A model generated the notes under the pieces. That model did no database searches. It was not told the DNA's origin and was given only the letters and a program-made list of their open reading frames with translations. A DNA stretch of 64,000 nt. It comes from JAJRXC01 sp047639555 (GTDB taxonomy: Bacteria; Actinomycetota; Acidimicrobiia; Acidimicrobiales; Aldehydirespiratoraceae). Below, piece after piece: positions 34,249 to 43,120 of the stretch; position 1 is the first letter of the stretch; every line of letters starts with the position of its first letter. Position numbers and translations under genes: made by a program. The stretch covers positions 20,745 to 84,744 of the forward strand of contig JBLIOE010000012.1 of NCBI GenBank assembly GCA_047639555.1, given 5' to 3'.

Positions 34249-35460
34249 TTAGGGGACTTCGGGGGTGGTTTGGGGTTCGAGGTGGAGTTCGGTGCCGGTC
34301 CACGGGTTCGCCCGGGCGATGTCTTCGTTGAGCGACGCGCCAATGCCCGGCTCGGTGGGCGGGACGATGTAGCCGTTGTCGAGAAGGATCGGCGTGGAGA
34401 GCAACTCGTTGTGGAAGCCGCGGAAGTCACGGATGGCTTCGAGCATGAGGAAGTTCGGCGTGCAGGTGGCGAACTGGATGTTGGCGAGGGCCTCGATTGG
34501 TCCGCAGTAGAGATGCGGGGCCATCTGGACATAGTGCGTCTCGGCGATCGCGGCGATCTTCTTCGCCTCGAGGATGCCGCCGCACCGGCCGAGGGCCGGC
34601 TGAAGAATAGCCGCGGCACCCGCTTCGATCACCCGGGCGAACTCGTATTTGGTGGTGAGTCGTTCGCCGGTGGCCACCGGAATCGAGGTGGCCCGGGCGA
34701 CCCGCGCCATCTCCTCGACGTTCTCGGGCGGCACTGGCTCTTCGAACCAGAGCGGGTCGTAGGGCTCGATCGCCTGCGCCAACCGGATCGCGCCGGCGGC
34801 CGTGAATTGGCCATGGGTGCCGAAGAGCAGGTCGGCCTTCGTCCCGACCGCTTCTCGGATCGCCGCGCAGAACTTTGCGCTCCGGTCGATCGCTTCGAGC
34901 GGCGGCATATAGCCGTCGTAGACGGTGTACGGGCCGGCCGGATCGAACTTCACGGCCGTGAACCCGAGGTTCTCGACTTCCTCGGCGGCTCGCTGCGCGG
35001 CCACCGCAGGGTCGGAGTAGACACTGGCGTCCTGATAGACGTCGGACGCTTCGTCGGTGGTCGGATACAGGTAGGTGTAGGCGCGGAGGCGGTCGTGCAC
35101 CTTGCCGCCCAGCAGCTCGTAGACCGGCACGCCGTGGGCCTTGCCCACGATGTCCCACAGCGCCGTTTCGATCCCGCTCATCACCGACATGAGGGAGAGG
35201 TCGGGCCGCAGTGTGTAACCCGATCCATAGACGTTGCGCCACATCGCTTCGATGTGATGCGGATCGTTGCCCACGATGTGACGCTCACACACGTCCTCGG
35301 TCATCCGCGCCACCACATCGGCACTGAACGTGGCCGCGTAGACCTCGCCGTAACCAACGATGCCGTCGTCGGTGATGAGCTTCACGAAGATGAAGTAGCG
35401 ACCCCCTTGCGAGGGCGGCGGATTCGCGACAACAAACGTCTCGAACGACTCGATTTTCAC
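34249..35460 (-). CDS. Mandelate racemase/muconate lactonizing enzyme family (enolase superfamily)
   Basis: 403 residues. N-terminal capping domain and a C-terminal barrel are present. Metal ligands Glu in LWFEEPVPPENVEE and Glu in PVATGERLTTKYEF, and the general base His in QMAPHLYCGPIEAL, are visible. At the first metal-ligand position the sequence is LLFGTHGQFTAAG, with Thr-His-Gly where Asp is common. Members dehydrate or epimerise sugar acids. It overlaps nothing but lies 2 bases after the zinc alcohol dehydrogenase on the same strand, forming a two-gene operon. Confidence 0.9.
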   Translation of the reverse strand: MKIESFETFVVANPPPSQGGRYFIFVKLITDDGIVGYGEVYAATFSADVVARMTEDVCERHIVGNDPHHIEAMWRNVYGSGYTLRPDLSLMSVMSGIETALWDIVGKAHGVPVYELLGGKVHDRLRAYTYLYPTTDEASDVYQDASVYSDPAVAAQRAAEEVENLGFTAVKFDPAGPYTVYDGYMPPLEAIDRSAKFCAAIREAVGTKADLLFGTHGQFTAAGAIRLAQAIEPYDPLWFEEPVPPENVEEMARVARATSIPVATGERLTTKYEFARVIEAGAAAILQPALGRCGGILEAKKIAAIAETHYVQMAPHLYCGPIEALANIQFATCTPNFLMLEAIRDFRGFHNELLSTPILLDNGYIVPPTEPGIGASLNEDIARANPWTGTELHLEPQTTPEVP

Positions 35461-35462
35461 GC

Positions 35463-36563
35463 TCAGGCTCCCGGTTGGTTTCCAAAGACGATCACATTTC
35501 GCCGCGCTTCGCCGCGCTTCACGCTCTCGATGGCTTCATTGATCTCTTCGATCGGATACGTCTTCGAGACGAGCTCATCCAACTTCAGCCGACCGTCTTG
35601 GTAGAGCGACACCAGCAGCGGGATGTCGATGGGCAAGCGACCGGCGCCCATCTTCGAGCCGAGCACCCGCTGGCTGTTGCCTGCGATCGCGGTGGCGTCC
35701 ACTTCGATCATCACGCCCGTGGCGGTCATACCGACGAGCACCACGGCCCCGCCCGGAGCGACGAGAGAGAACGCCTGCTCAATGGCGGGCTTCGCCCCCA
35801 CCGTCACGAACACATAGTCAACGCCCGCGCCATTCGTAAGCGCCCGCACCTGGTCGGCCACGTCGGGCGCCGTCGCCGACACGCCCGCGGTTGCGCCGAA
35901 CTCTCGCGCCGCCTCAAGCTTGTCGTCGGCAATGTCGATCGCGATGACCTGTGCGGCGCCGGCGATTGCCGCGCCCTGCACGGCGTTGAGGCCAACACCA
36001 CCGCAACCGATCACCGCGACATCACTACCGGTTTCGATCTTGGCCGTGTTGGTGACCGCACCGAATCCTGTGATCACACCGCACCCCAGGAGCGCCGCGC
36101 TCGTCATTGGAATGTCGTCGGGAATCTTCACGACCTGAGAAGCATCAACGACGGCTTCCTCAGCGAACGTGCCCGTCTTTAGGCCGTGGACGAGCGACTC
36201 GCCCTTGGCATCGGTGAGCGGTCGGGTCTTGTCGATTGTGAACCGGCCGGTGCAGGTGACCGGCATCCCCTTCGCACAGCCAGGACACGAACCGCAGCTC
36301 CGAATGAGCGAGATCACCACACGGTCGCCCACGTCCACATTGTCGACGCCGTCGCCCACCTCGGCAACGGTCCCCGCGGCTTCGTGGCCGTAGACCGCGG
36401 GCAGGCGACCACCCCACGCACCATCGATGAAGTGGATGTCGGAATGACAGATCGCACAGGCCTCCACATCGACCTTCACCTGGCCGGGGCCGGCGGGGGC
36501 CACCGTGATCTCTTCAATCGAGAGGGGTGCCCCAAATTCACGACAGATTGCAGCTTTAACCAT
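35463..36563 (-). CDS. Zinc-dependent alcohol dehydrogenase (MDR superfamily)
   Basis: 366 residues if ATG 36563 is used (MVKAAICREFG), which matches the family N-terminus; ATG 36608 would add MVEKNRVETRMVETS. The catalytic zinc site is CAICHSDIHF with GHEAAGTV, the structural zinc site CGSCPGCAKGMPVTC, and the Rossmann motif GCGGVGLNAVQGA. Class III-like dehydrogenases oxidise primary or hydroxymethyl alcohols. It is co-transcribed with the enolase-superfamily gene, so the pair may dehydrogenate and dehydrate a sugar acid or diol. Confidence 0.88.
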   Translation of the reverse strand: MVKAAICREFGAPLSIEEITVAPAGPGQVKVDVEACAICHSDIHFIDGAWGGRLPAVYGHEAAGTVAEVGDGVDNVDVGDRVVISLIRSCGSCPGCAKGMPVTCTGRFTIDKTRPLTDAKGESLVHGLKTGTFAEEAVVDASQVVKIPDDIPMTSAALLGCGVITGFGAVTNTAKIETGSDVAVIGCGGVGLNAVQGAAIAGAAQVIAIDIADDKLEAAREFGATAGVSATAPDVADQVRALTNGAGVDYVFVTVGAKPAIEQAFSLVAPGGAVVLVGMTATGVMIEVDATAIAGNSQRVLGSKMGAGRLPIDIPLLVSLYQDGRLKLDELVSKTYPIEEINEAIESVKRGEARRNVIVFGNQPGA

Positions 36564-36680
36564 GCTCGTCTCGACCATGCGGGTTTCAACCCTGTTCTTT
36601 TCAACCATGCGCGCAATCTAGACGCACTGTCCGGGTCTACGATCAAGACTTCGGTGCGGGCGGCCGACGTACGCAGACAC

Positions 36681-37038
36681 ATGCGCCGAGTTTTCTGTCC
36701 AACGCTTGTCGTCGCGATCACTCTCGTGGTCGCCAGGATCGCGTCGCCCTCGATTCCGGCCGCCTCTGCGGCCGATGCGCCCCCCCCCGGGCGGTCATTT
36801 CGCCGACGCCGGTGACGGCAACAACTACACACTCACTCTGACCGAGGCGGTCATCACCGACCGTGTCGCCAACGAGGGCGGCGTGTTCAACGTCAGCAAC
36901 AACCGCACCGGACACCTCGTCATCGTCGATTCGTCCCTCGCTCGCAACGACAGCCTCGGATTCGAAACGAACGGCTATCCGGGAGTCTTCTACCTGGGCA
37001 GCGGGCCACCAATCGTCAGCGGCTCTTCCCTGACCTAA
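36681..37038 (+). pseudogene. Broken secreted beta-helix-like protein (frameshift in a C9 tract)
   Basis: From ATG 36681 a signal peptide is encoded (MRRVFCPTLVVAITLVVA then an Ala-rich cleavage region). At a run of nine C (36780-36788) that frame runs into RSFRRRR and stops at 36815. One base of shift restores a frame giving GGHFADAGDGNNYTLTLTEA, GGVFNVSNNRTGHL and FYLGSGPPIVSGS, a repeat pattern typical of parallel beta-helix surface proteins. The piece ends at 37038 and is far shorter than normal. It could be a slip-tract phase-variable gene or a degraded fragment. Confidence 0.6.
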
Positions 37039-37047
37039 CGTCGGGCC

Positions 37048-37896
37048 ATGATTCGAAAATTGCGACGGGGCGACGACCCCGACCAGATCACTGCCGCCCT
37101 CACCGAACATGGCGCCGTCATCATCGAAGACTTCCTCGATCCGGCCAGCGTTGTCGCAATCAACGCCGAGGTCGGTCCAATGGTCGATGCCGATGACCCG
37201 CATAGCCGGGAGTTCATCAACCCATTCATCGCCGACTTCTTCGGCACGAAGGTGCAGCACCTTTGCGGTCTGGCCTCTCACTCCAACGCGTTTGTCGATG
37301 AAGTCCTGCTGCATCCCCTTTACGACGCCGTGTGCGAGCGGGTCCTCGGCCCGAACTGCGCGGATTGGCTACTCAACGTCGGCCACCTCTTGCAACGGGG
37401 CCCGGGCGCTGAGCAGCAGTTCATCCATCGCGACCAAGACGTGTGGAACTTCCTCCCGAAGCCCCACCCCGAGGTGGAGGTCGCCTCGATCGTGGCGTTG
37501 ACTCCCTTCACGGCCGAAAACGGAGCCACCCGGCTCGTTCCCGGGTCCAACTATTGGACCGGCGATCGTTACCCCACCGATGACGAGCTTGAGATCGCGG
37601 AGATGCCTGCGGGAGCAGCCGTGATCTATCTCGGTTCGACCTTTCATGCTGGCGGCACCAACTCCACCGCCGATGAACGCCGGCGGGGTTTCCATATCAG
37701 TTTCGTGGTCGGCTGGCTGCGGACCGAAGAGAACAACGTCCTCGCCACCCCTCCTGATGTCGCGCGCACGCTGCCGCTCCGGGCCCAGGAACTGATCGGC
37801 TACAAGGCCCACGATGCCATCGCGACCGGCGGCGGGTATCTCGGTGTGGTCGACGTTCGTCACCCCACCGAACTGCTCGCCCGCGGCGAACTGTGA
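37048..37896 (+). CDS. Phytanoyl-CoA dioxygenase (PhyH) family protein
   Basis: 282 residues. Iron ligands: His-x-Asp in QQFIHRDQDVWNF, distal His in LGSTFHAGGTNS and an Arg in ERRRGFHISFVVGW for 2-oxoglutarate. PhyH-family enzymes hydroxylate acyl-CoAs, amines or other organic acids. It begins an operon whose next gene starts at GTG 37893 in a GTGA overlap. Its role would be to introduce the oxygen that later enzymes work on. Confidence 0.92.
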   Translation: MIRKLRRGDDPDQITAALTEHGAVIIEDFLDPASVVAINAEVGPMVDADDPHSREFINPFIADFFGTKVQHLCGLASHSNAFVDEVLLHPLYDAVCERVLGPNCADWLLNVGHLLQRGPGAEQQFIHRDQDVWNFLPKPHPEVEVASIVALTPFTAENGATRLVPGSNYWTGDRYPTDDELEIAEMPAGAAVIYLGSTFHAGGTNSTADERRRGFHISFVVGWLRTEENNVLATPPDVARTLPLRAQELIGYKAHDAIATGGGYLGVVDVRHPTELLARGEL

Positions 37897-39059
37897 CAGC
37901 GAGCAACTGGGTCTACCCCACACCAATACGGTTCGGACCGGGTCGAATCAAGGAACTCGCCGCCGTCTGCCACGACGCGGGCATCGAACGACCGTTGATC
38001 GTTACCGACCCCGGCCTCGCGGCCCTTCCGTTGACCCCGTCCATCCACGCACTGCTCGACACGGGCGGGCTCTCGAGCACCACCTTCCACGACTTGAAAC
38101 CAAATCCCGTCGGGCGCGATATCGAAGCGGGTGTCGCGGCGTATCGAGCGGGCGAACACGACGGCGTCATCGCCCTCGGAGGCGGCTCGGCGCTCGACGT
38201 CGGCAAGATCATCGCGTTCATGGCGGCCCAATCTCGACCCATGTGGGACTTCGAAGATATCGGTGACAACTGGACCCGAGCCTCCACCGACGGCATCGCG
38301 CCGATCATCGCCGTGCCCACCACCGCCGGCACCGGCAGCGAAGTTGGCCGCGCTGGCGTGGTGATCAACGAAGACACCCACCGCAAGGTGATCATCTTCC
38401 ACCCCGCCATGCTCCCAACCACCGTGATCAGTGATCCCGAGCTCACGGTGGGACTGCCTCGCATGCTCACTGTCGGCACGGGCCTCGATGCGCTGTCACA
38501 TTCGCTGGAAGCGATCTGTGCTCCCGGGTTTCACCCAATGTCACACGGCATTGGCATGGAGGGCTGCCGGCTCGTGCTCGAACACCTTCCCCGGGTGGTT
38601 GCCGACCCAGCCGACATCGAGAGTCGGGGACAAATGCTGGCCGCCGCCTCAATGGGCGCCGTCGCGTTCCAGAAGGGCCTGGGCGCCATGCACGCTCTGG
38701 CCCACCCCATTGGCGCCGAATTCGACACCCACCACGGCATGACCAACGCCGTCGTGATGCCCTATGTCCTCGAGGCCAACCGGGCGGCCATCGAGCCGAC
38801 GATCGATCGCCTTGCCGCCTACGTTGGCATCACCGGCGGGTTCGATGGCTTCCTCGCGCACATCCTCGAGACCAGAGAGGCGATGGACGTCCCCCATACG
38901 CTCGTCGAACTGGGGGTCGACGCGGGAGCGATCGACAAGATCGTCGCCGCGGCGATTGAAGATCCATCCGCCAGCACAAATCCGATCCCATTCGACCAGA
39001 CATTCGCCGACGCGGTCTTCCGCGCCGCCTGCGAAGGAGACCTCCATGCAACTCGATGA
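37893..39059 (+). CDS. Iron-containing (group III) alcohol dehydrogenase
   Basis: 388 residues from GTG 37893. Nucleotide motif GGGSALDVGKIIAFMA and the PTTAGTGSEVGRAGVV segment are intact; the metal His cluster is in HALAHPIGAEFDTHHGMTN. Group III dehydrogenases interconvert alcohols and aldehydes using NAD(P). It overlaps the PhyH gene at its start and the glutamine-synthetase-like gene at its end (the last 14 bases overlap). It probably oxidises the hydroxylated product of the PhyH enzyme. Confidence 0.93.
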   Translation: MTASNWVYPTPIRFGPGRIKELAAVCHDAGIERPLIVTDPGLAALPLTPSIHALLDTGGLSSTTFHDLKPNPVGRDIEAGVAAYRAGEHDGVIALGGGSALDVGKIIAFMAAQSRPMWDFEDIGDNWTRASTDGIAPIIAVPTTAGTGSEVGRAGVVINEDTHRKVIIFHPAMLPTTVISDPELTVGLPRMLTVGTGLDALSHSLEAICAPGFHPMSHGIGMEGCRLVLEHLPRVVADPADIESRGQMLAAASMGAVAFQKGLGAMHALAHPIGAEFDTHHGMTNAVVMPYVLEANRAAIEPTIDRLAAYVGITGGFDGFLAHILETREAMDVPHTLVELGVDAGAIDKIVAAAIEDPSASTNPIPFDQTFADAVFRAACEGDLHATR

Positions 39060-40392
39060 GCTTCGTGCCGAAGTTGCCAGCGGCGAGATCGACTCGGTCG
39101 TCGTTGGCTTCACCGACCACTACGGCCGCACGATGGGCAAACGCTTCGACGCCGACTTCTTTCTCGACAGCGGGGTCGAAGATGGCACTCACGCCTGCGA
39201 CTACCTGCTCACCGTCGACATGGAGATGGCGCCCGTAGAGGGCTACGAGTACACCAACTGGGAGAAGGGCTACGGCGACTTCCACCTGGTGCCCGACCTC
39301 ACCACCCTTCGCCGGGCGGGCTGGACCACCGGCACCGCATTTGTCCTGTGCGACGTGATGGACGGCACCACCCACGAACTGGTCGACGTAGCGCCACGAT
39401 CCATCCTGCGCCGTCAGCTCGACGAGCTCACCGCCGAGGGATTCACCGCCGCCGCCGCCAGCGAGCTCGAGTTCTTCCTCTTCCGCGACAGTTATCGGGT
39501 TGCGAACGAGAAGGGTTATCGCGACCTCGAAGCCGCGGGCTGGTACGTCGAGGACTACCACCTGCTGCAAGCCTCACGGGTCGAGGACTATGTCGGAGCG
39601 GCCCGCCGGGCGCTGCGCGACAGCGAGATCCCCGTCGAGAACTCCAAGGGTGAAGCCGCCATTGGGCAGCACGAACTCAACGTTCGTTATACCGATGCGC
39701 TCACGATGGCGGACCGCCATGTCGTCATGAAGCAGGGAATGAAGGAGCTCGCCGACGCCCAAGGCGTGAGTGTCACGTTCATGGCCAAACCCGATGCCAC
39801 CCAGCCTGGCAGCAGCTGCCATATCCATATGTCGCTGTGGAAGGACGACACCAATGCCTTCGTGGGCGACGGGGCCGAACACTCCGACATTTTCCGCTGG
39901 TTCTTGGGTGGCTGGATGCACCACGCCGCCGACCTGATGGTCTGTTACGCCCCGACCATCAACAGCTACAAGCGATACCAGGACCAATCGTGGGCCCCCA
40001 CCCGTATTGCCTGGTCCACCGACAATCGCACCGCCGGTTTCCGTATTGTTGGCACCGGCGGCGGACTCCGCATCGAGAACCGAATCCCTGGCGCCGACGT
40101 GAACCCCTACCTCGCCTACGCCGCCGCGATCGCCAGTGGGCTCGACGGCATTCGCAATCAGATTGAACCACCGGCCGAATTGCGCGGCGATGTCTACGCC
40201 GCCACCGAAGCAGCAACGGTGCCGGCCACTCTCACCGCGGCCCACGCCCGGTTCGTGGCCAGCGCCGACGCCCGGCGCCTGCTCGGCGATGCCGTGGTCG
40301 ATCACTATGGCCACCATCTGAGCCAGGAGATCGCCGCGGCCGACGCTGCCGTCACCGACTGGGAGATGCGCCGCTACTTCGAGCGCATCTAG
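39046..40392 (+). CDS. Glutamine synthetase-family ligase (gamma-glutamylpolyamine synthetase-like)
   Basis: 448 residues from ATG 39046. Active-site blocks are SELEFFLFRDS, KPDATQPGSSCHIHMSL, and RIVGTGGGLRIENRIPGA. The enzyme activates glutamate as gamma-glutamyl phosphate and joins it to ammonia or an amine. Its length and neighbours (Fe-ADH, glutamine amidotransferase) resemble the Puu gamma-glutamylation route more than housekeeping GlnA. Start overlaps the ADH gene; the next gene begins 2 bases after its stop. Confidence 0.9.
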   Translation: MQLDELRAEVASGEIDSVVVGFTDHYGRTMGKRFDADFFLDSGVEDGTHACDYLLTVDMEMAPVEGYEYTNWEKGYGDFHLVPDLTTLRRAGWTTGTAFVLCDVMDGTTHELVDVAPRSILRRQLDELTAEGFTAAAASELEFFLFRDSYRVANEKGYRDLEAAGWYVEDYHLLQASRVEDYVGAARRALRDSEIPVENSKGEAAIGQHELNVRYTDALTMADRHVVMKQGMKELADAQGVSVTFMAKPDATQPGSSCHIHMSLWKDDTNAFVGDGAEHSDIFRWFLGGWMHHAADLMVCYAPTINSYKRYQDQSWAPTRIAWSTDNRTAGFRIVGTGGGLRIENRIPGADVNPYLAYAAAIASGLDGIRNQIEPPAELRGDVYAATEAATVPATLTAAHARFVASADARRLLGDAVVDHYGHHLSQEIAAADAAVTDWEMRRYFERI

Positions 40393-40394
40393 CG

Positions 40395-41114
40395 GTGACC
40401 AATATCGGCATCATTGTCTGCGATCACTTTCCGCCCGAGACAAGTGAGGCCGCCGGTGGCGACATCCCTAATCTCTACCGTCAACTGCTGGGCGGGGCCG
40501 ACGACTCGCTCACCTTTCGCGAGTACGACGCAGCCAACGGAGAACTCCCCACCAACCTCGACGAGTGCGACAGCTGGATCCTCACCGGATCACGAGCCGA
40601 TGCCCACGGCGGCGACCTATGGGTGGCCGACCTGCTCGAGTGGATCCGCACCGCGGTGGCCGCCCGCGAGCGGATCGCCGGCGTGTGTTTCGGACACCAA
40701 GCAATCGCGCAGGCGCTGGGCGGCAAGGTCGAACGAGCCACCGCGTGGAAGGTTGGCCCCCACACCCTCACTCTCGACGCGACCATCTGGTTCGCGGAGG
40801 CAACCGTCGAACTCAACGCCATGCATCGCGATGTCGTGACGAGACTTCCTCCTGGCGCCGTTGTCGCCGGACGCGGAACAACCGCCGACGTACCCGCCTT
40901 CCGTGTCGCTGACCACGTTTTCTGCGTGCAGGACCACCCCGAGTTCAGTGCTCCCGTCACCCGGAAAATCATCGAAGGCCGCCGCGAACGCCTCGGTGAA
41001 GCGTGTGCGACCGACGGCCTCGAGCGACTCCAGACCACACCAACCCAGGGCGACGAAGTCGGAAAGTATCTCGTCGATTTCCTGCTCGACCGAAAGCGGC
41101 CGGCCGACGTCTAA
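40395..41114 (+). CDS. Class I glutamine amidotransferase (gamma-glutamyl hydrolase-like)
   Basis: 239 residues from GTG 40395. The nucleophile is in GVCFGHQAIAQALGGK, and the His-Glu pair in CVQDHPEFSAP. No fused synthase domain is present, so it acts alone, transferring ammonia or cleaving a gamma-glutamyl bond. With the upstream ligase this gives a plausible attach-oxidise-release cycle like PuuA/PuuC/PuuD. Its TAA overlaps the convergent acyltransferase stop at 41111. Confidence 0.88.
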   Translation: MTNIGIIVCDHFPPETSEAAGGDIPNLYRQLLGGADDSLTFREYDAANGELPTNLDECDSWILTGSRADAHGGDLWVADLLEWIRTAVAARERIAGVCFGHQAIAQALGGKVERATAWKVGPHTLTLDATIWFAEATVELNAMHRDVVTRLPPGAVVAGRGTTADVPAFRVADHVFCVQDHPEFSAPVTRKIIEGRRERLGEACATDGLERLQTTPTQGDEVGKYLVDFLLDRKRPADV

Positions 41115-43120
41115 GACTCAGCCGGCGGCGCGTCCGTGGGCCGGAAGCTGGGCGCCACAAGATCCACCACGGCGTGAATCGCGCCCGTCTCGGCGTCGAG
41201 ATGGATGCCGTCCTTGCGGGGGTATCGCTCCGGGTCGGCATCAACGAAGGCACCGAATTCGACGACTTCGACATGGTCGTACGCGGCCGCCAATTCGGTG
41301 ACCAGCGCGGAGTAGTTCTCGCGCCGCGGCACTTCGGTGCCGGTATGGAAGAGGCCGTTGTCGCCCCAGTTGGGCCACGGCGTCGCTGGCGTAAAGAACA
41401 CAACCGTGGCAGCCGCAACCGAAGCGTCATCGATCATGCGCACATACTCGGCGCTCATCGCCGCAATGAACGACGGCTCTGAGATGTCCGTCCAGGCGTC
41501 GGCTTCTCGATCGAAATGATCGAAGAGCGGGACCCCATGATCGAATACCACAACCAGGTCGGTCCCCGCCGCTACGCGTTCTCGGCAGGCGGTGGGATCA
41601 GCGACCAGTTTGGTGTACCAGCGGGTGTAGCTGCCCTCCGCAAACATTGGTGAACAACCCGAGTCCCCCGCATCAATCGAAGTACCGCCGATCACTGACA
41701 CCCATGCACTGACCGCTGGCTCAATCGCATTGGCCGTGGACTCACCGAGAATCATCACGACCGGTTGCGGAGTCAGAGGAATTCTCGGGTCGACCGGGAC
41801 GGAGTCGGCTTCCGGAACTGTGGCAACTCCCGGAGCGGCGTCAACACCGGGCCCCGCGGTGGAGACGTCCGGTCTGGTCGTCGTAGAGACAACCACCTGG
41901 GCGGCCAAGTCGGGGTCGGCGAGGGCCGCCACCGTGGCGGCCGCGATCTCCGCGTCGGACGCTGGCCGGGGGCCGAGGGCAAGACCGGCCGATGCCACCG
42001 CGACCGCAACGAGGGTGGCCATCACAAACGTGAGGGCCGGACGGCGCACCGCCACCCTTTGAGAACGAATCGGCGACTCAACCAGATGGTGCGAGGCCTC
42101 CGCCAGAACCAGCGTCAAAACCACGGCAACCCAGATCGGTGCATCGAGCAATACAAGCAGCGGCCAGTGGAAGAGATAGATCGCGTAGCTCCGATGGCCG
42201 AGCCACAACAGTGGTCGAACACAGAGCGCCCGCACGGGCGCGCCCTGCACGGTTGCGATCACTACGGCGGAGAGAAGCGCGGCGACCGGCAACGCGCCCC
42301 GGCTCACGAAATCGTGTGACTCGCTGAGGGTGAATACCCCGAGACCGATTCCGGCCGCGGCACCAACCGCCACGGCACCAGGCACTCGAACCCGTCGACC
42401 CTCCGACATCCAGACCGCAAGGGCAGCGCCAGCCAGCACTTCGAGCAGGCGAACCGGCGTGGCGTAGTACGCATCCGGAGACCCCCACCAGAACGCGGTG
42501 CCGACCACGGCCACGAGACCGCCGACCGCGAGCATGCGGCGCGGTCCAAGCCAGAGGGTGAGGATTGGAAGTACAAGGTACGCCTGCTCCTCAATGGAGA
42601 GGCTCCACATGTGGGCGAGTGGTCGGAGTCCAGTGTCAAAGATCGCGCCGTATCCGCCTGGAGCGGCCGCTTCGCGCCAGTTCTGGACATACCAGATCGA
42701 CGCAAGCGCATCACGGGCCACCCGGCGGACAGAATCGGGGTCAACAATCGCCGTGGCGGCGACGACAACGCCGATCACCATGAGGGCGGCGGGCAGAAGG
42801 CGGCGGGCCCTCGTGAACCAGAACTGCGACAAAGACGCTCGTGTCGGCGAATGATCCCGCACCAGGATCGACGTGATGAGAAAGCCCGAAAGGGTGAAGA
42901 AAACCGAGACGCCGAGCCAACCGCCCGGAACCGTGTCGGGCCACGCGTGATACGCCACAACCGCAACCACGGCAAGGCCGCGAAGGCCATCGAGTTCCGG
43001 AATACGACGGCGCGAGGACGCAACATCGGCGGCGGGATTGGCACTCACTTCCTCACAGTCGGCACGTTTTGAGCCGATCGGAGTGTTGTCCCGATCGAAA
43101 GTCTCCAGACCTGTCCTCAT
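41111..43120 (-). CDS. Acyltransferase 3 (OafA-like) with C-terminal SGNH domain
   Basis: 669 residues from ATG 43120; a TTG at 43138 would add six codons. About ten membrane helices follow the signature IPELDGLRGLAVVAVVAYHA and FFTLSGFLITSIL. The C-terminal extracytoplasmic domain resembles SGNH hydrolases: VVMILGESTANAIEP (GES rather than GDS) and the closing YPRKDGIHLDAETG with Asp-x-x-His. Such proteins O-acylate surface polysaccharides. It is convergent with the amidotransferase and divergent from the broken zinc-ribbon gene, whose possible start overlaps its first codons. Confidence 0.92.
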   Translation of the reverse strand: MRTGLETFDRDNTPIGSKRADCEEVSANPAADVASSRRRIPELDGLRGLAVVAVVAYHAWPDTVPGGWLGVSVFFTLSGFLITSILVRDHSPTRASLSQFWFTRARRLLPAALMVIGVVVAATAIVDPDSVRRVARDALASIWYVQNWREAAAPGGYGAIFDTGLRPLAHMWSLSIEEQAYLVLPILTLWLGPRRMLAVGGLVAVVGTAFWWGSPDAYYATPVRLLEVLAGAALAVWMSEGRRVRVPGAVAVGAAAGIGLGVFTLSESHDFVSRGALPVAALLSAVVIATVQGAPVRALCVRPLLWLGHRSYAIYLFHWPLLVLLDAPIWVAVVLTLVLAEASHHLVESPIRSQRVAVRRPALTFVMATLVAVAVASAGLALGPRPASDAEIAAATVAALADPDLAAQVVVSTTTRPDVSTAGPGVDAAPGVATVPEADSVPVDPRIPLTPQPVVMILGESTANAIEPAVSAWVSVIGGTSIDAGDSGCSPMFAEGSYTRWYTKLVADPTACRERVAAGTDLVVVFDHGVPLFDHFDREADAWTDISEPSFIAAMSAEYVRMIDDASVAAATVVFFTPATPWPNWGDNGLFHTGTEVPRRENYSALVTELAAAYDHVEVVEFGAFVDADPERYPRKDGIHLDAETGAIHAVVDLVAPSFRPTDAPPAES

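Noticed and set aside
34270..35604. 444-codon plus-strand frame opposite the enolase-superfamily gene
   Set aside because: The product is low-complexity Asp/Arg/Gly-rich and the opposite strand has an intact catalytic protein.
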